From NCBI RefSeq assembly GCF_048544455.1, contig NC_133537.1, positions 146,298,058-146,362,057 on the forward strand: 64,000 nt of DNA, given 5' to 3'. The notes under the pieces were generated by a model. It saw only the letters and a list, made by a program, of their open reading frames with translations, was not told the origin of the DNA and ran no database searches. Both the position numbers and the translations under genes were made by a program. Source of the DNA: Silene latifolia (Eukaryota > Streptophyta > Magnoliopsida > Caryophyllales > Caryophyllaceae). Position 1 is the stretch's first letter. Every line of letters begins with the position of its first letter. Shown here in pieces: positions 11,178 to 21,668 of the stretch.

Positions 11178-12557
11178 GGGGTAGTCGTCGTGGTTGACAG
11201 TTTAGTCGACCAAATAATCAGTTCAGAAGCCGAGATCATTAGGTTGAGAGAGCTTACTATCGTCAACAGAATATGGTCCGACGACGATGAAGATGAATAC
11301 CTCACTGAACACTATCTAGTAAAGGCTAGTGAGGATATAGTCAAAAGTAGTGAGGATTAAGATATAGACCACCTTACTTGTTCAGGGCGTCCATATCGAA
11401 ATGTTTCTCAGAGTGGTCCTATAGCTGGTCCAGTTACTAACACCAACGTCATCACACGAAATGATGGTTAAGATACATCTACTGACCACTTGCTAAAGCA
11501 ACTACAGAAGACAAAGGCTGATCTTTCAGTCTGGCAACTAGTGGCAAGTTCATTTCCTCATCGCCAAGCTTTACTGCAAGCCTTGGCTAAATTAAACGTG
11601 GCACACAACTCTATGCCTGAGGACGTAGTCAACTTGGTCTTCCAAGATTCAGCTAAACTAAGTAACCCAGTTACTTTTTCAGATGAGGATTTGCCTCCTT
11701 TCGGCGCCAGTCACAACCTAGCTCTGTACATTACCGTCACATTCTTAAAGAAGAACGTGCCAATGACTTTGGTATATGATGGCTCCGCAGTCAATGTCAT
11801 ACCATTGAAAACAGCATACAAATTGGGCATGAAAGAATCAGATTGGACTCCTACTAACCAAGGTGTTCGGGCATACGACTGAACACGACGTAAAGTAGTA
11901 GGACTAGTCAATCTCATTATAGCCACAGGGCCGATTGAGCGAAAGGTTAACTTTCAAATAGTGGATATCGAAGCATCATTCAATATACTTCTGGGAAGGC
12001 CTTGGATTCACGTTTCCAAAGCAGTAACATCCACCTTGCACCAGAAGATTAAGATTCCACTAGATGGCAAAGTAGTGACGATCACTTCGTCACCTATCAA
12101 AGCTGTAATAGAGAAACTGTCAAGCAACCAAGTAGTCACAGATCCAATATATGAGCTTGAGGGCTTTCATAGCATAAACCTTATAGAGAGCGAACTGGCA
12201 CCTCTCTACTTTGATCCATACTCCAATTTAGTAGTCAACCACATACTCAAGTCTCAACGATACTTCCCGGCAATGCCACTGACTCCTGCAAAGAAAAATA
12301 CCTTCGCACCATACAAACAGGGTAATTCTCAAAGGATACCATTGGGATTAGGATACAAACCCATGAAAGAAGAAGCTTTGGAGATGCTCACCCAGTTTCC
12401 AAACCGTAAAAACAATGGGATCCAAATGCGAACCTATATCCCTACCCTAAATGGATATTTCGTTAGAGAAGGGAATCAAGAACAATTTCACGAGTTTCCT
12501 GAACCTTGGCATTATAAAGGAATACAATTAGCTGTAATTGAGGTCTTCCACGATTGA
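11178..12557 (+). pseudogene. Tat-type Gypsy protease region
   Basis: Same frame as gag. The retropepsin active site is seen as VYDGSAVNVIP at about 11770-11802, where relatives usually carry D-N/T-G-S. The flap and C-terminal part follow at 11961-12060 with ASFNILLGRPWIH, a strongly conserved Gypsy protease motif. Upstream is a linker rich in acidic residues. In-frame stops lie near 11358, 11469, 11880 and 12555. The protein would cleave Gag-Pol inside the particle; here it is dead. Confidence 0.8.
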
Positions 12558-13269
12558 TACTTCATCCCTTCAGAAACGGTTCCTACCGTCAAAACTCGTC
12601 AAACACCTTGTTTAGACGAACAGGCTGTTAGCCTTCTGTTTGGAGAGGACCGATTTATTAGAGCGGCACAGGATGAGATCATTACCATGATACTTCCGGA
12701 TGACCATTTCAACCCCACAGTGTTAATCACCAAAACCAGTTCGAATCAGCAGAAAGGATGGAGAAAGTCGATCAAGTGGACGAACAAGCAAAGAAAGCTC
12801 TTCAAAGTCACCACTCGAGAAGGAGAGATGTTCAAAGGAGAGCCTGAAGACAACGAATTCGAGTCAAAGTAGGAGTCAGAGTCGGAAACAGAGTCTGAGT
12901 CTAGAGAAGTCGCTAGAGAGTCTCCTCCTGTCGTCACTCCCAATCCCTATGTTTCTCCTAGCATAGCATCGAGTTGTAACAGTAGCTTGGGAAATGCCCC
13001 AGCAGCTTTCTCTTTACCGCCATTGACTACTGAACAGATGGCTTCTTTGTTTCAACTCTTTTCAAAATTTAATATGAATAAATCAGATTCTGCTTACTCT
13101 TTGTGTTATTCTGAATGCAATTCTATTTACGATGATAACGAGGATGATCCTGACCCAGACTCAATCGAATTACCTCCCTATATAGTTAAAGAAATATTAC
13201 AGGAGGGGGAAGGGGCACCATTTATAGAGAACATTGAACCTATCAATATAGGAACCGAACTAGAGCCAC
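12558..13269 (+). pseudogene. Protease-to-RT linker of the Tat polyprotein
   Basis: Still in the gag-pol frame, with a stop at about 12870. The stretch is low in recognisable motifs: a Lys-rich part near 12750-12830, then a Ser/Glu-rich run and an Asp/Glu-rich segment (DDNEDDPDPDS) near 13130. Such linkers are normal in Tat/Ogre polyproteins between protease and RT. No independent gene is indicated. Confidence 0.55.
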
Positions 13270-14100
13270 AAGAACTTAGGATAAGGATGACCTTAAACCC
13301 AACTGAAAGGGCCAATTTCATAGACCTTCTACACGAGTTCAAGGACGTTTTCGCTTGGTCCTACAAAGAAATGCCAGGAATCGATAGGGATATTTCAGAA
13401 CACGGAATTCCAATCAAACCAGGTTTCAAACCTATAAAGCAAAAGCTTCGCCGAATAAGGACCGAATGGGCTCTTAAAATCAAAGAAGAAGTCGATAAAT
13501 AATTTAAAGCCAGGTTCATCAAAGTTTCCGAGTATTCAGACTAGTTGGCTAACATAGTACCCGTACCCAAAAAGGATGGGCGAATCCGAGTTTGTGTTGA
13601 TTTCAGAGACTTAAACAAAGCAAGTCCTAAGGACAACTTCCAACCACCGCACATTGACATATTGGTAGATAATACAGCAGATCACGCGTTATTATCCTTC
13701 ATAGATAGATATGCAGGGTATAATCAGATCAAAATGGTCATAGAAGACATGCATAAGACAACCTTCATCACTCAATGGGGCACCTATTGCTATACTATCA
13801 TGCCATTCGGGCTAATCAATGCGGGAGCTACATATCAACGAACTGCAACCACATTGCTACATGACATGATGTATAAAGAAGTATAAGTATACGTCGATGA
13901 TATGATTGTCAAGTTCAAAAATAGGAAGGGGCACATTGATAACCTCCGCAAATTCTTCCCAAGACTGCGAAAATACAACATGAGGCTCAATCCTCAAAAG
14001 TGTGCGTTCGGGGTAACATCAGGCAAACTTCTGGGATACGTCGTCAGTCAAAGAGGAATAGAAATTGATCCATCCAAGATCAAGGCTCTAATCGAAATGG
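13270..14100 (+). pseudogene. Tat-type Gypsy reverse transcriptase
   Basis: The RT opens with the conserved FKDVFAWSYKEMPGID block, then VPVPKKDGRIRVCVDFRDLN, SFIDRYAGYNQI, the MPFGL(I)NAGATYQR motif and the catalytic YVDDM at about 13890-13904. The two aspartates of YVDD are intact. Stops at 13500-13502, 13542-13544 and 13884-13886 (just before the YVDD box) interrupt the frame. After YVDD come the thumb motifs NPQKCAFGV and GKLLGYVVSQRGIE. All pieces share one frame. Confidence 0.92.
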
Positions 14101-14740
14101 CACAACCCCAAAAAGAGAAGGAGGTTAGAGGATTTTTAAGCAAGGTGCAATATATAAGCCGATTCATATCAAAGCTCACTATGATCTGTGAACCCATTTT
14201 CAAAAAGCTCAAGAAAACAGATCATACCATATGGTACGATGACTGCCAAAAGGCGTTTGACAGAATTAAGGAGATACTAGCCAAGCCACCAGTGCTCATG
14301 CCTCCTCAACGAGATCAACCTCTTGGTTTATATCTCACAATGACCGAAATAGCCATGGGGGCTATGCTTGCACAAACTATTGGGAAAGAAGAAAGAGCTA
14401 TCTACCACCTTAGTAAGAAGTTCTTAGAGTATGAGTGAAAGTACACACCTCTCGAAAATAAATGTCTCGCTCTTGTGTGGGCAACAAAGAAGCTACGCCA
14501 TTACATGCTTAGCTACTCTGTCAAGGTGTATTCCAAAATGGATCCCATCAAGTACCTCTTCGAGAAACCCGTCCTCAATGGTCGATTGGCAAGATGAACC
14601 TTAATCCTCTCAGAGTTCGACCTCAAATATGTACCCCTGAAGGTTATAAAAGGACGCGTCGTTGCCGAATTCTTCGCAGATAATCCTATCAACGACACCC
14701 AAGCAATAGACATGTGGTCATTTCCAGACGAGGACATACT
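14101..14740 (+). pseudogene. Tat-type Gypsy connection and first RNase H
   Basis: Follows RT without a frame change. The RT/RNase H connection motif is seen around QYISRFI. The first RNase H region begins near 14310 (LGLYLTMTEIAMGAMLAQ), continues through ERAIYHLSKKFLEYE, and ends with EFDLKYVPLKVIKGR. A stop at 14436-14438 and a Trp-to-stop change (TGA, near 14596) break it. In many Tat elements this copy of RNase H is degenerate and a second, archaeal-type RNase H takes over; the layout here agrees. Confidence 0.85.
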
Positions 14741-15422
14741 ACAAACTAGTGTAGACTCCTGGGACCTTTATTTTGACAGAGCATCAAATTTAAGAGGATT
14801 TGGAATATGAGTGTTGCTCATTTCTCCTGACGGTGAGCATACACCACTCTTTGTCAAACTCGACTTCGAGGTGACAAATAACGCAGCAGAATATGAAGCT
14901 TGTCTCATTGGGCTACAAGAAGCAGTAAGTTTAGGCATCAAGAATCTTCGAGTTCATGGAGACTCGTCCTTGATCATCAACCAAATTACTGGATCTTGGA
15001 AAATTCGAAGTGAAAGTCTAGCACCCTATCAGGCTAGGATAGATCAAATTGCCCAATTCTTCGATCAGGTCACTTATCTACACCTACCTCGAGAAGAGAA
15101 TCAATTTGCAGACGCTCTTCCGAAAGTTGAATCTTTGATTAATATGCCTGACAACATGGTAGAAATGCCTTTATGCATCGAACGGCGGTCAGAACCAGCC
15201 TATGTACACCAAATTACAGATGACGAAGAGAATCCAGGAGAACGTTGGTTTCAAGCCATTCTAAACTTCAAGCTCAATGGTACATATCTACCAGGTATGG
15301 ATAAGAGGGGACAACGTGCTATACGCCAATTAGCCTCTCAATACCTCCTCATGCAGGGAGAATTGTACAAAAGAACACCTCTTGGTCTAGTCTTGCGTTG
15401 CCTTGATCATTCACAGGCATAA
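14741..15422 (+). pseudogene. Second (archaeal-type) RNase H of the Tat element
   Basis: A second RNase H starts with WDLYFDRAS (normally FDGA; the Gly is Arg here), then NNAAEYEACLIGL with the catalytic Glu, VHGDSSLIINQ with a catalytic Asp, and PREENQFADAL with the last Asp. This dual-RNase-H arrangement is characteristic of the Tat/Ogre/Retand group and is the main reason for the lineage call. Stops at 14808-14810 and 15420-15422 break the frame. The C-terminal part leads toward the integrase zinc finger. Confidence 0.88.
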
Positions 15423-16521
15423 AAAGTGATGGAAGAAGTTCATGATGGAGAATGTGGTCCTCACATGGGTGGACCAATGATGGCAAAGAAAATCACGTGT
15501 CTGGGCTATTACTGGACCACTATGGAGTCAGATTGTATCAAATACGTCAGACATTGCCATAACTGCCAAATCTTCGGGAATGTGCAACACGTCCCTCCTT
15601 CACTACTTTACACCATGACATCTCCTTGGCCTTTTTCTGCTTGGGGAATTGACATCATCGAGAAAATCACTCCAGCCGGAACAGGAGGTCACTGTTTCAT
15701 TTTGCTAGCTATCGACTATTTTACCAAATGGGTCGAAGCGGCATCTTACACTAGTCTCAACGCCAAGAACGTGGCAAAGTTCATACAAACCAATATCATC
15801 TGTCGATATGGTTGCCCACATGAGATCATCAGTGACAATGGATCACATTTCCAGGTTGAGACTGAGCAATTGCTAGCCAAATACAAGATCAAGCACCACC
15901 ATTCCTCGCCTTACAGACCTCAAACTAATGGCGCGGTAGAGGCAGCTAACAAGAATGTCGTCATTATCCTCATAAAAATGATCGACAATTATTGTGATTG
16001 GCCCAGCAAGATACCATTCACATTATGGGGTTATCGCACGTCGGTTAGGACACCCACTGGGGCTACTGCTTTCTACTTGACTTACGACATGGAAGCCGTA
16101 CAACCAGTTGAACTAGAAATCCCGTCTTTACGCATTCTGCTTGAAAGTCAAATTCCAGAAGCTGATTGGAAGGGAGATAGATATGAAGAACTCATCCTCT
16201 TGGATGAACGAAGGTTGCGCGCATTGCTTAATGTGCAAACATATCAGGCACGTATCAAACGAGCCTTCAATACATGTGTTAAGCCCAGAAACATCAAAGA
16301 AGGAGACTTGGTGCTCAAATCAGTCAGAGCTCTACTACCTGCCGATTCACGTGGAAAGTATAAACCCAACTGGGCCAGACCTTTTTTTAGTCAAGTCCAT
16401 ACTCGCAGGGGGTGCGGTTAGGATTACAGACCTAGACGAGAATGAGTTTTCTAACCCAACTAACCTTGACCAAATGAAACGATATTATGCCTCGCGTAAT
16501 ACTTACGTGCCGCTCTTGTGA
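15423..16521 (+). pseudogene. Tat-type Gypsy integrase
   Basis: Zinc-binding HHCC is present (HDGECGPHMG ... CIKYVRHCHNC), followed by the DDE catalytic core: WGIDII, ISDNGSHF and NGAVEAANK supply Asp, Asp and Glu with D-E spacing typical of D,D-35-E. The GPY-like C-terminal part switches frame in a run of seven T at about 16381-16387. The downstream frame (FLVKSILAGGAVRITDLDENEF) ends at the TGA at 16519-16521. This is the only frameshift I found in gag-pol. Apart from that and the stop before it, the integrase is well preserved. Confidence 0.92.
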
Positions 16522-17020
16522 TACGAAATAAAAATGGCCCTTGGCCCGCTGAAATGAAGCTTATGTCACTTTGCTCTTGCATTTTGACATTTTGACATCC
16601 TCACGTCATCAAATAAATCGAATTGTAATTTAGGAGTAAGTGAAGCTCATGCTTATTTTCTAGTTCGCACAAGCTCTTGCTTAGAACGATTATTCTTTTA
16701 CATTTATTCGAACTACGCGCAAGGGTTTGATTTCATATTTTAAATGAATACGTAGGCAATCCTTCACAGGATACAACCCATTATTTTAAAATGTAAATAG
16801 AAGGACATTTGCATTGGCATTTGAAATTCGACAAGAATAATAAAAGAAAATCACAATAGTTTCTTAACTAATTAATCTTTTATTCATTTGTTCCATAAAT
16901 AATAATTGTATGCCAAATAATATAAAATGCTGAAAATAAATGCTAGGCTAGGATTCTAAAAACTCTGCCGTTTAGTACAAATAATAATAATAATAATAAT
17001 AAATAGTACTACGACTAAGG
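16522..17020 (+). other. Spacer after integrase with an ATA microsatellite
   Basis: AT-rich non-coding spacer between the integrase stop and the end of the antisense gene. An (ATA)n run of about eight units lies at 16979-17003. Nothing else is supported. Confidence 0.6.
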
Positions 17021-18530
17021 CTACTCTTCCATCTTCCTTTTGCCTTTGTCATTTCTATCATACTTCTTGTCTCGACCACGAGTCGGGCGCTCTTGTTCTA
17101 TCTCCAACCTAATTACCAAAGGTCTTTCTCGCGGTCTATTCTTACCATTTTGATCCACCACCATCTCTGCGGCAGGAGTGGTCTTCGGTTTCTTCGACGG
17201 ATGAACGACTCGAAATCCGGCCTCTTCCTCCTCTTCAGTTAAGTATTTCTGGTTCTCCTTTACTACCTCGCGAATGTTGTAGTCAACAGGCTCGTCCTTC
17301 CTCAATTTCTCACGCTCTTCAGGAGTGCCAGCCTGCCTCCATTGCAAGTATGAATCAGATACCCATAAGGAGCCAATAGGAGAGAGTATGAACCACATGT
17401 TCCTCTGAGCCCACTTGGGGGCCCACTATCGACGAATCTCTGTAGTATGTGCCAAAGCGGTCTGAGGAACGGTGTCAAGCTTCAGAATCTTCTGCTTAAG
17501 GCCCACTTGCCTCATCCTTCTCTCCAAAAAGATGCAAATCATGAATTCCAAGCCAGGGATGCGAACTGACCGAGTTGGGTATAAAGATGAAACTCCGGTG
17601 ACTGACCTGAGATGCCACCATGGCACAATCCACCGGATCAAGGGACCTACTTCATTCTTCAGCTTATTCTCCCAATAGTTGCAAACCTGAGCGAAGTCCA
17701 CCATGTAGAGCCTAGTTCTCATCGCAATTGACCGAACATGGTATCCTGGCACATTAACTGGGGGCTCGATCAACTTCAGGCTCTCCATAACCCAAACCTG
17801 CAAAGAAGACGGGAATTAATCCCACATGGAAAACCCAAACAAAAAAAAACGAAAAAAAAGGGTTGGCACGTGTATAAAAAGGGAAGGCGGGTTCTTACCT
17901 GCAAAATGATGGGACTTCCCAAATAAGGAAGCTCGCGGTTGGCTTTTCTTTTGTCGAACCCCAGAATGATCTCTCCTAAACAAAGGCATGCTGGGCTCTT
18001 GCGCAGCTCCATTTGTTCCACTAAGCTCAAGAAACAAGGATCCCCTCTCATCTCCTTGTCAACATGCCCTTGAAGGACATAACAGTGAAGTAGACAAAAC
18101 CCGAATGCCCTGCGTCTCGCAACATAAGAAATAAAAGGGTCTTCCCTATTTATGAATTGGTCGATAAAGTCAAACATACGGACTCCTTTTGAGGTCACAA
18201 GACAGTCAACCTCAGCCTTGGTCAGTCCAAGCAAGTCTCTAATTTACTTTTATACCCTTGAGAGCTAAAAGGTATAGCGGGTGTATTTTCTGGGCCCCAT
18301 CCTCCAATAACAGCTAATTCCTCCGGGAAGTGACAAATATCGCCTTCAGGAAAGGCGAATACGTGGAAATTAGGGTCCCATTATTCAAGACAAGCATCCA
18401 AGAAAGGTTTCACAATTTTCACCAATTTGAGACTGAAGATTGATCCCAAATTAATTGCACCCATGTCATGCTTCTCAACATTTATAAACTCATTTGTCCA
18501 CTCCTTGAGACGGTTTTCAAAGGCATCCAT
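17021..18530 (-). pseudogene. Antisense gene 1 of the Tat element: DUF7745-like protein with one intron
   Basis: Read on minus from the ATG at 18530: MDAFENRLKEW, then CLE-stop-WDPNFHVFAFPEGD and FPEELAVIGGW. This layout resembles the N-terminus of plant DUF7745-type proteins, which have a WxPxxxxFxF block before a PTxEEY block. Exon 1 runs to 17899. A 101-bp intron (17898-17798) has GTAAGA at the donor and TTTGCAG at the acceptor and joins in phase 0. Exon 2 continues VWVMESLKLIEPPVNVPG and ends at 17021 with a charged tail (EEEEEAGF, KRKMEE). Breaks: a stop near 18382, a one-base deletion near 18243 and a stop at 17426. Its function is unknown; extra antisense ORFs after integrase are known in Tat lineages. 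The family name is my inference from motif layout; the ORF and intron are directly visible. Confidence 0.7.
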
Positions 18531-18626
18531 AATTTTGATTTTTTTTTATGAAGATACGAGAGTTTTTATGAGATAGACGGAAGAAAGATGGAAGAATTAT
18601 GTGAATAAATGGTTCCCCGACGACTC

Positions 18627-18634
18627 TATTTATA
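18627..18634 (-). promoter_or_regulatory. TATA box of antisense gene 1
   Basis: TATAAATA on minus within TTTTAGTATAAATAG, 97 bp upstream of the ATG at 18530. The same 15-base context, give or take a base, is the TATA box of the Tat LTRs (near 7109 and 32508, plus strand). Confidence 0.65.
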
Positions 18635-18675
18635 CTAAAAGTCGTTTCCTAATTTCCGTCAAGGTCTGACCAGCT

Positions 18676-18743
18676 GGGGAAAGGGCGCAGCACCTGCTGC
18701 GCCTCTTCGAATAGTCGCAGCTCTTGTTGTGCCTCTTCCCCAG
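18676..18743. repeat. Palindrome doublet upstream of antisense gene 1
   Basis: Two imperfect palindromes with GCAGCA...TGCTGCG-type arms and CCTCTTCC flanks. They match the doublet at 6961-7024 in the Tat LTR, in the same orientation on +. The doublet ends about 42 bp upstream of the minus-strand TATA box. The second copy has decayed arms (CGCAGCTCTTGTTGTG). Confidence 0.7.
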
Positions 18744-19418
18744 GCTGATTTCCGTGATTTTCAGCTTTGGATCTTTCCTAATTTATTTTGGGTATAATTT
18801 CCTACTCCTATAGCTTATTATTTTGGTAATTCCATCAAATAACCAAATTTTATATTTCCCAATTATTTTCAAGTTCGCTTCTTGAGACGAAATTGACATT
18901 TTTGCCAAACGCGCACACTTACCCATTTCATTTTATTTTCTTTTGTTAGGGGAATCATTTCACTCCTCATTTCATACTTATACATTTCTTTTTAAGTTTT
19001 TTTAGGGGGTAGCCCTCCCTACCGTCCGGTCATTTTGCTCATTTTTGGGCACTTTTTGTGAAGAAATCATAAAAATTGCACTTAGTGACGGTTGTTTTGC
19101 GTTCATTTTTGCTCATTTACGGGCACTTTTTTGCTTTTTTTCTCATTTTGCGCTAATTTAAGTCACGTGTATATCTTTGTAAATTTCGACAGCATGACGG
19201 CATAAACCGTCGTCTATCAAACCTGTCTGTTAAGCTAACCTACAAGAACAACAAACAACCAGTAGCAAAGGCACTCAGGCCATCATATATACAACCAAAA
19301 TGCAATATGTACATCAAACTGGGGGCTCTCGCACAAAACATGTCCGAAGAGTACAAAACAAAGTAAAAAATGTTCAAGTATATACAGGACGATCAACAGC
19401 AAAGAAAGGGAAAAGCAG
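18744..19418. other. Spacer between the two antisense genes
   Basis: AT-rich sequence with no supported gene. It contains T-rich runs and a repeat of a GCTCATTT(T)xGGGCACTTTTTG block at about 19035-19060 and 19108-19130. The 3' non-coding part of the PMD-like gene probably occupies 19250-19418. Confidence 0.5.
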
Positions 19419-20641
19419 CTACTCCTGGTCTCCACTCAGCTCGGCTACGGTCGGCTCGAGGGCAGCGATATCAGCGTCCCTGACCTCCAACTCCCTCAAC
19501 AGGCGAGCTGTATCCTCCTGGGACTGCGCCAGTTCACGCTTCCTCTTCAAGTGATAAATAAATGCCTCATTTCAATCATTTCATTCAACTATTTCAAAGC
19601 AAAGCACGAGAAATTGCAACAAAATTCAAAGTAAAGAGAATAAGAAGTTCATACCTGTCGTCTTCGGCCACCAGCAAGTGCCACGATGGTCGTGGCCTAC
19701 AGCCGGTTCGCCACCCTCCACAATGCTACGTGCTGAGACGGCGTCTCCTGCATTTCAATAAACAAAAGGTTTTCAAAAAGAACAAATGCATTCTCAAAAA
19801 AAAATGTATTCTTATGCAATAAAGACAGCGAAAGATAGCCGAAGCTGGGGTGTTACCCTCCTTACTAAGTGTTGCCACTCCTCCAGGCCAACATCCATCA
19901 CCTCCATGCTGAAGTCACGGACTCGGAGATCGTCGTCATCCCCGCCGCGTCTGTGTACTCAAGGGTCTCTGGTTACGCTGAGGGCTCGACGCCTGCCACC
20001 TCGATCTCCTGCGAAGTTCAAATGAATTCTTTATTCGACGATCATTCGTCAGATTGTCAAAACAATTCAAAAAGGGAAAGTAAAATACTTACCACGATCG
20101 GCCAGTACGCCAGCCTCTAGCGAATAAACAGAGAGTACTCCTCACCAGGAAGGAGAAGGGCGTCACCGCCAACGTCCGCCTCCCTCTCGGTGTCCGAAGG
20201 CTCCCTAAACATCGTCCGTGGAGAATTGATGGGAACCGTGAAAGTCTCACGAGAGCACTGCCGAGTCAAATGCTCGCCCAGGTACCACACTGGTCCCATG
20301 GACGTCGTCAACAGCAACCCACTTGAGCTCCTGGGTCGAAGGACCTCAGCCACGAAGGCCGGAGCATCGGGGTAGTCCACCCAAGGTCTAGGCACCCACT
20401 AAAATAGCAAACGAAGGGTCATTCCTATGATTGCTCCTAAATAAAACAACAATGAAGAAAAGTAATCATAGGTACCTACATCGCTCAACTTCAGGGCATT
20501 CACGCCCCATCTACAAATATCGTAAGAAGAGCGCTGGCTATTCCTACGGCACACCACCCAGTCCCTCACGACAGGGTACTCTCTCGGCTTAGGCTCCGTC
20601 CTCTTGAGCGCGAAGCCCGGAAAGTAGGAGTACACCCACGC
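19419..20641 (-). pseudogene. Antisense gene 2 of the Tat element, 3' exons (PMD-like C-terminal half)
   Basis: Minus-strand exons with clear splice sites. Exon 20641-20476: AWVYSYFPGF ... RDWVVCRRN, donor GTACC. Exon 20398-20093: WVPRPWVDYPDAPAFVAEV and GPVWYLGEHLTRQC, donor GTAAGT, one stop. Exon 20008-19866: EIEVAGVEPSA, donor GTAAGG, one stop. A further exon ends GGRRRQ with donor GTATGA near 19653. The last exon, from about 19550 to the TAG at 19421-19419, encodes a heptad-like Glu/Leu-rich coiled coil (RELAQSQEDTARLLRELE). The W.Y.YFP and DW blocks fit the C-terminal half of plant mobile domain proteins. It is separated from its 5' exons (29342-31031) by a Copia inserted in the intron between 29341 and 20642. 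Exact exon limits at 19550-19760 are uncertain. Confidence 0.7.
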
Positions 20642-20661
20642 CTGCAAAACAAGATAATCGA

Positions 20662-20666
20662 TAATG
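20662..20666. repeat. Target site duplication, left (TAATG)
   Basis: TAATG directly before the Copia 5' LTR; an identical copy follows the 3' LTR at 29274-29278. A 5-bp duplication is the expected Copia size and confirms that this is one insertion. Confidence 0.95.
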
Positions 20667-21654
20667 TGTTGGGGCTGGTGTCCTTTACAGTTAGTGCAAG
20701 GACTTATAAATCTCTAAAAGGATCAAAGGGTATACTTTTGTATTATTATCAGTTGGTCCACGTTTATCAATAACGGTTGGCTTGCTAGATAAGTTTGACG
20801 TTATTGTCATACAGATGGCGGTGATCAACTGGTCCCTAAAAGTCACACCTATAGGATACGTTTGAGAGATGTGACGGTATGAAAATACAGTCATGTTGAT
20901 GCCAATTTTGACTAAACAGTTAGTCGGAGTTATTGACTAATAATTAGTCAAACGCGATGTTGAGATAATTATTTAATACGGATTAAATCAAAATGGCTAA
21001 GACGAATTAAGCGGTTAATTCGTAAATTAAATATAAGCGATTATATTTGATTAATGTATATTGAATAAATTAATTATACAATATTATCTTTGTCGGACAT
21101 GTATTAATACTTCAACTGATCCGTGTTATTAGTTGATGTTTTAATAACCGATAACCGATGACGATTTATAATAAGAGCGTGTCATATACATTTAGCATTT
21201 TACGAACCGGACCACGAGTTAAAATTAAGAGGAAGTGGAAGCCCACTTCCCCATGGAAGCTCACGGTTGGACGAACCAAGAGAACAAAAGGAGAGCCTTC
21301 TCTCCTTTTGTGACCTAATTCATTTTGCAACAAAAATTAGGGTTTTGAGAAACATTTTCTCTCAAAACTTTAGATCTCACATCTAAAGAAACTCACAACA
21401 AATTCTCTCAATATTGCAAGGCAATTAGAGAATACATTTCTAGCACAAGGGCATAGTCTCAGACGATCTTGGGTGCAACAATTAGGAGGAGATCTACTTT
21501 GATCTCTATCATTGCCGAATTGCGCTAGGACCGAAGGTTAATTCTTGTGCTTTATCGTTTTTCTCTTGTAATTTTTGTTTATGACAATAATCACATATAA
21601 AATTTGCGTTATAGTCCTTATATTTTAAGGGTATTATACGGATATTACCCCTCA
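20667..21654 (+). repeat. Nested Copia 5' LTR (988 bp)
   Basis: Starts TGTTGGGGCTGG, ends TTACCCCTCA. It differs from the 3' LTR (28281-29273) by roughly nine substitutions and one 5-bp length change near 20813, about 99% identity by eye. This indicates a recent insertion. Confidence 0.95.
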
Positions 21655-21656
21655 AG

Positions 21657-21668
21657 TGGTATCAGAGC
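21657..21668 (+). promoter_or_regulatory. Primer binding site of the nested Copia
   Basis: TGGTATCAGAGC two bases after the LTR, the standard site complementary to the 3' end of initiator tRNA-Met used by plant Copia elements. Confidence 0.95.
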
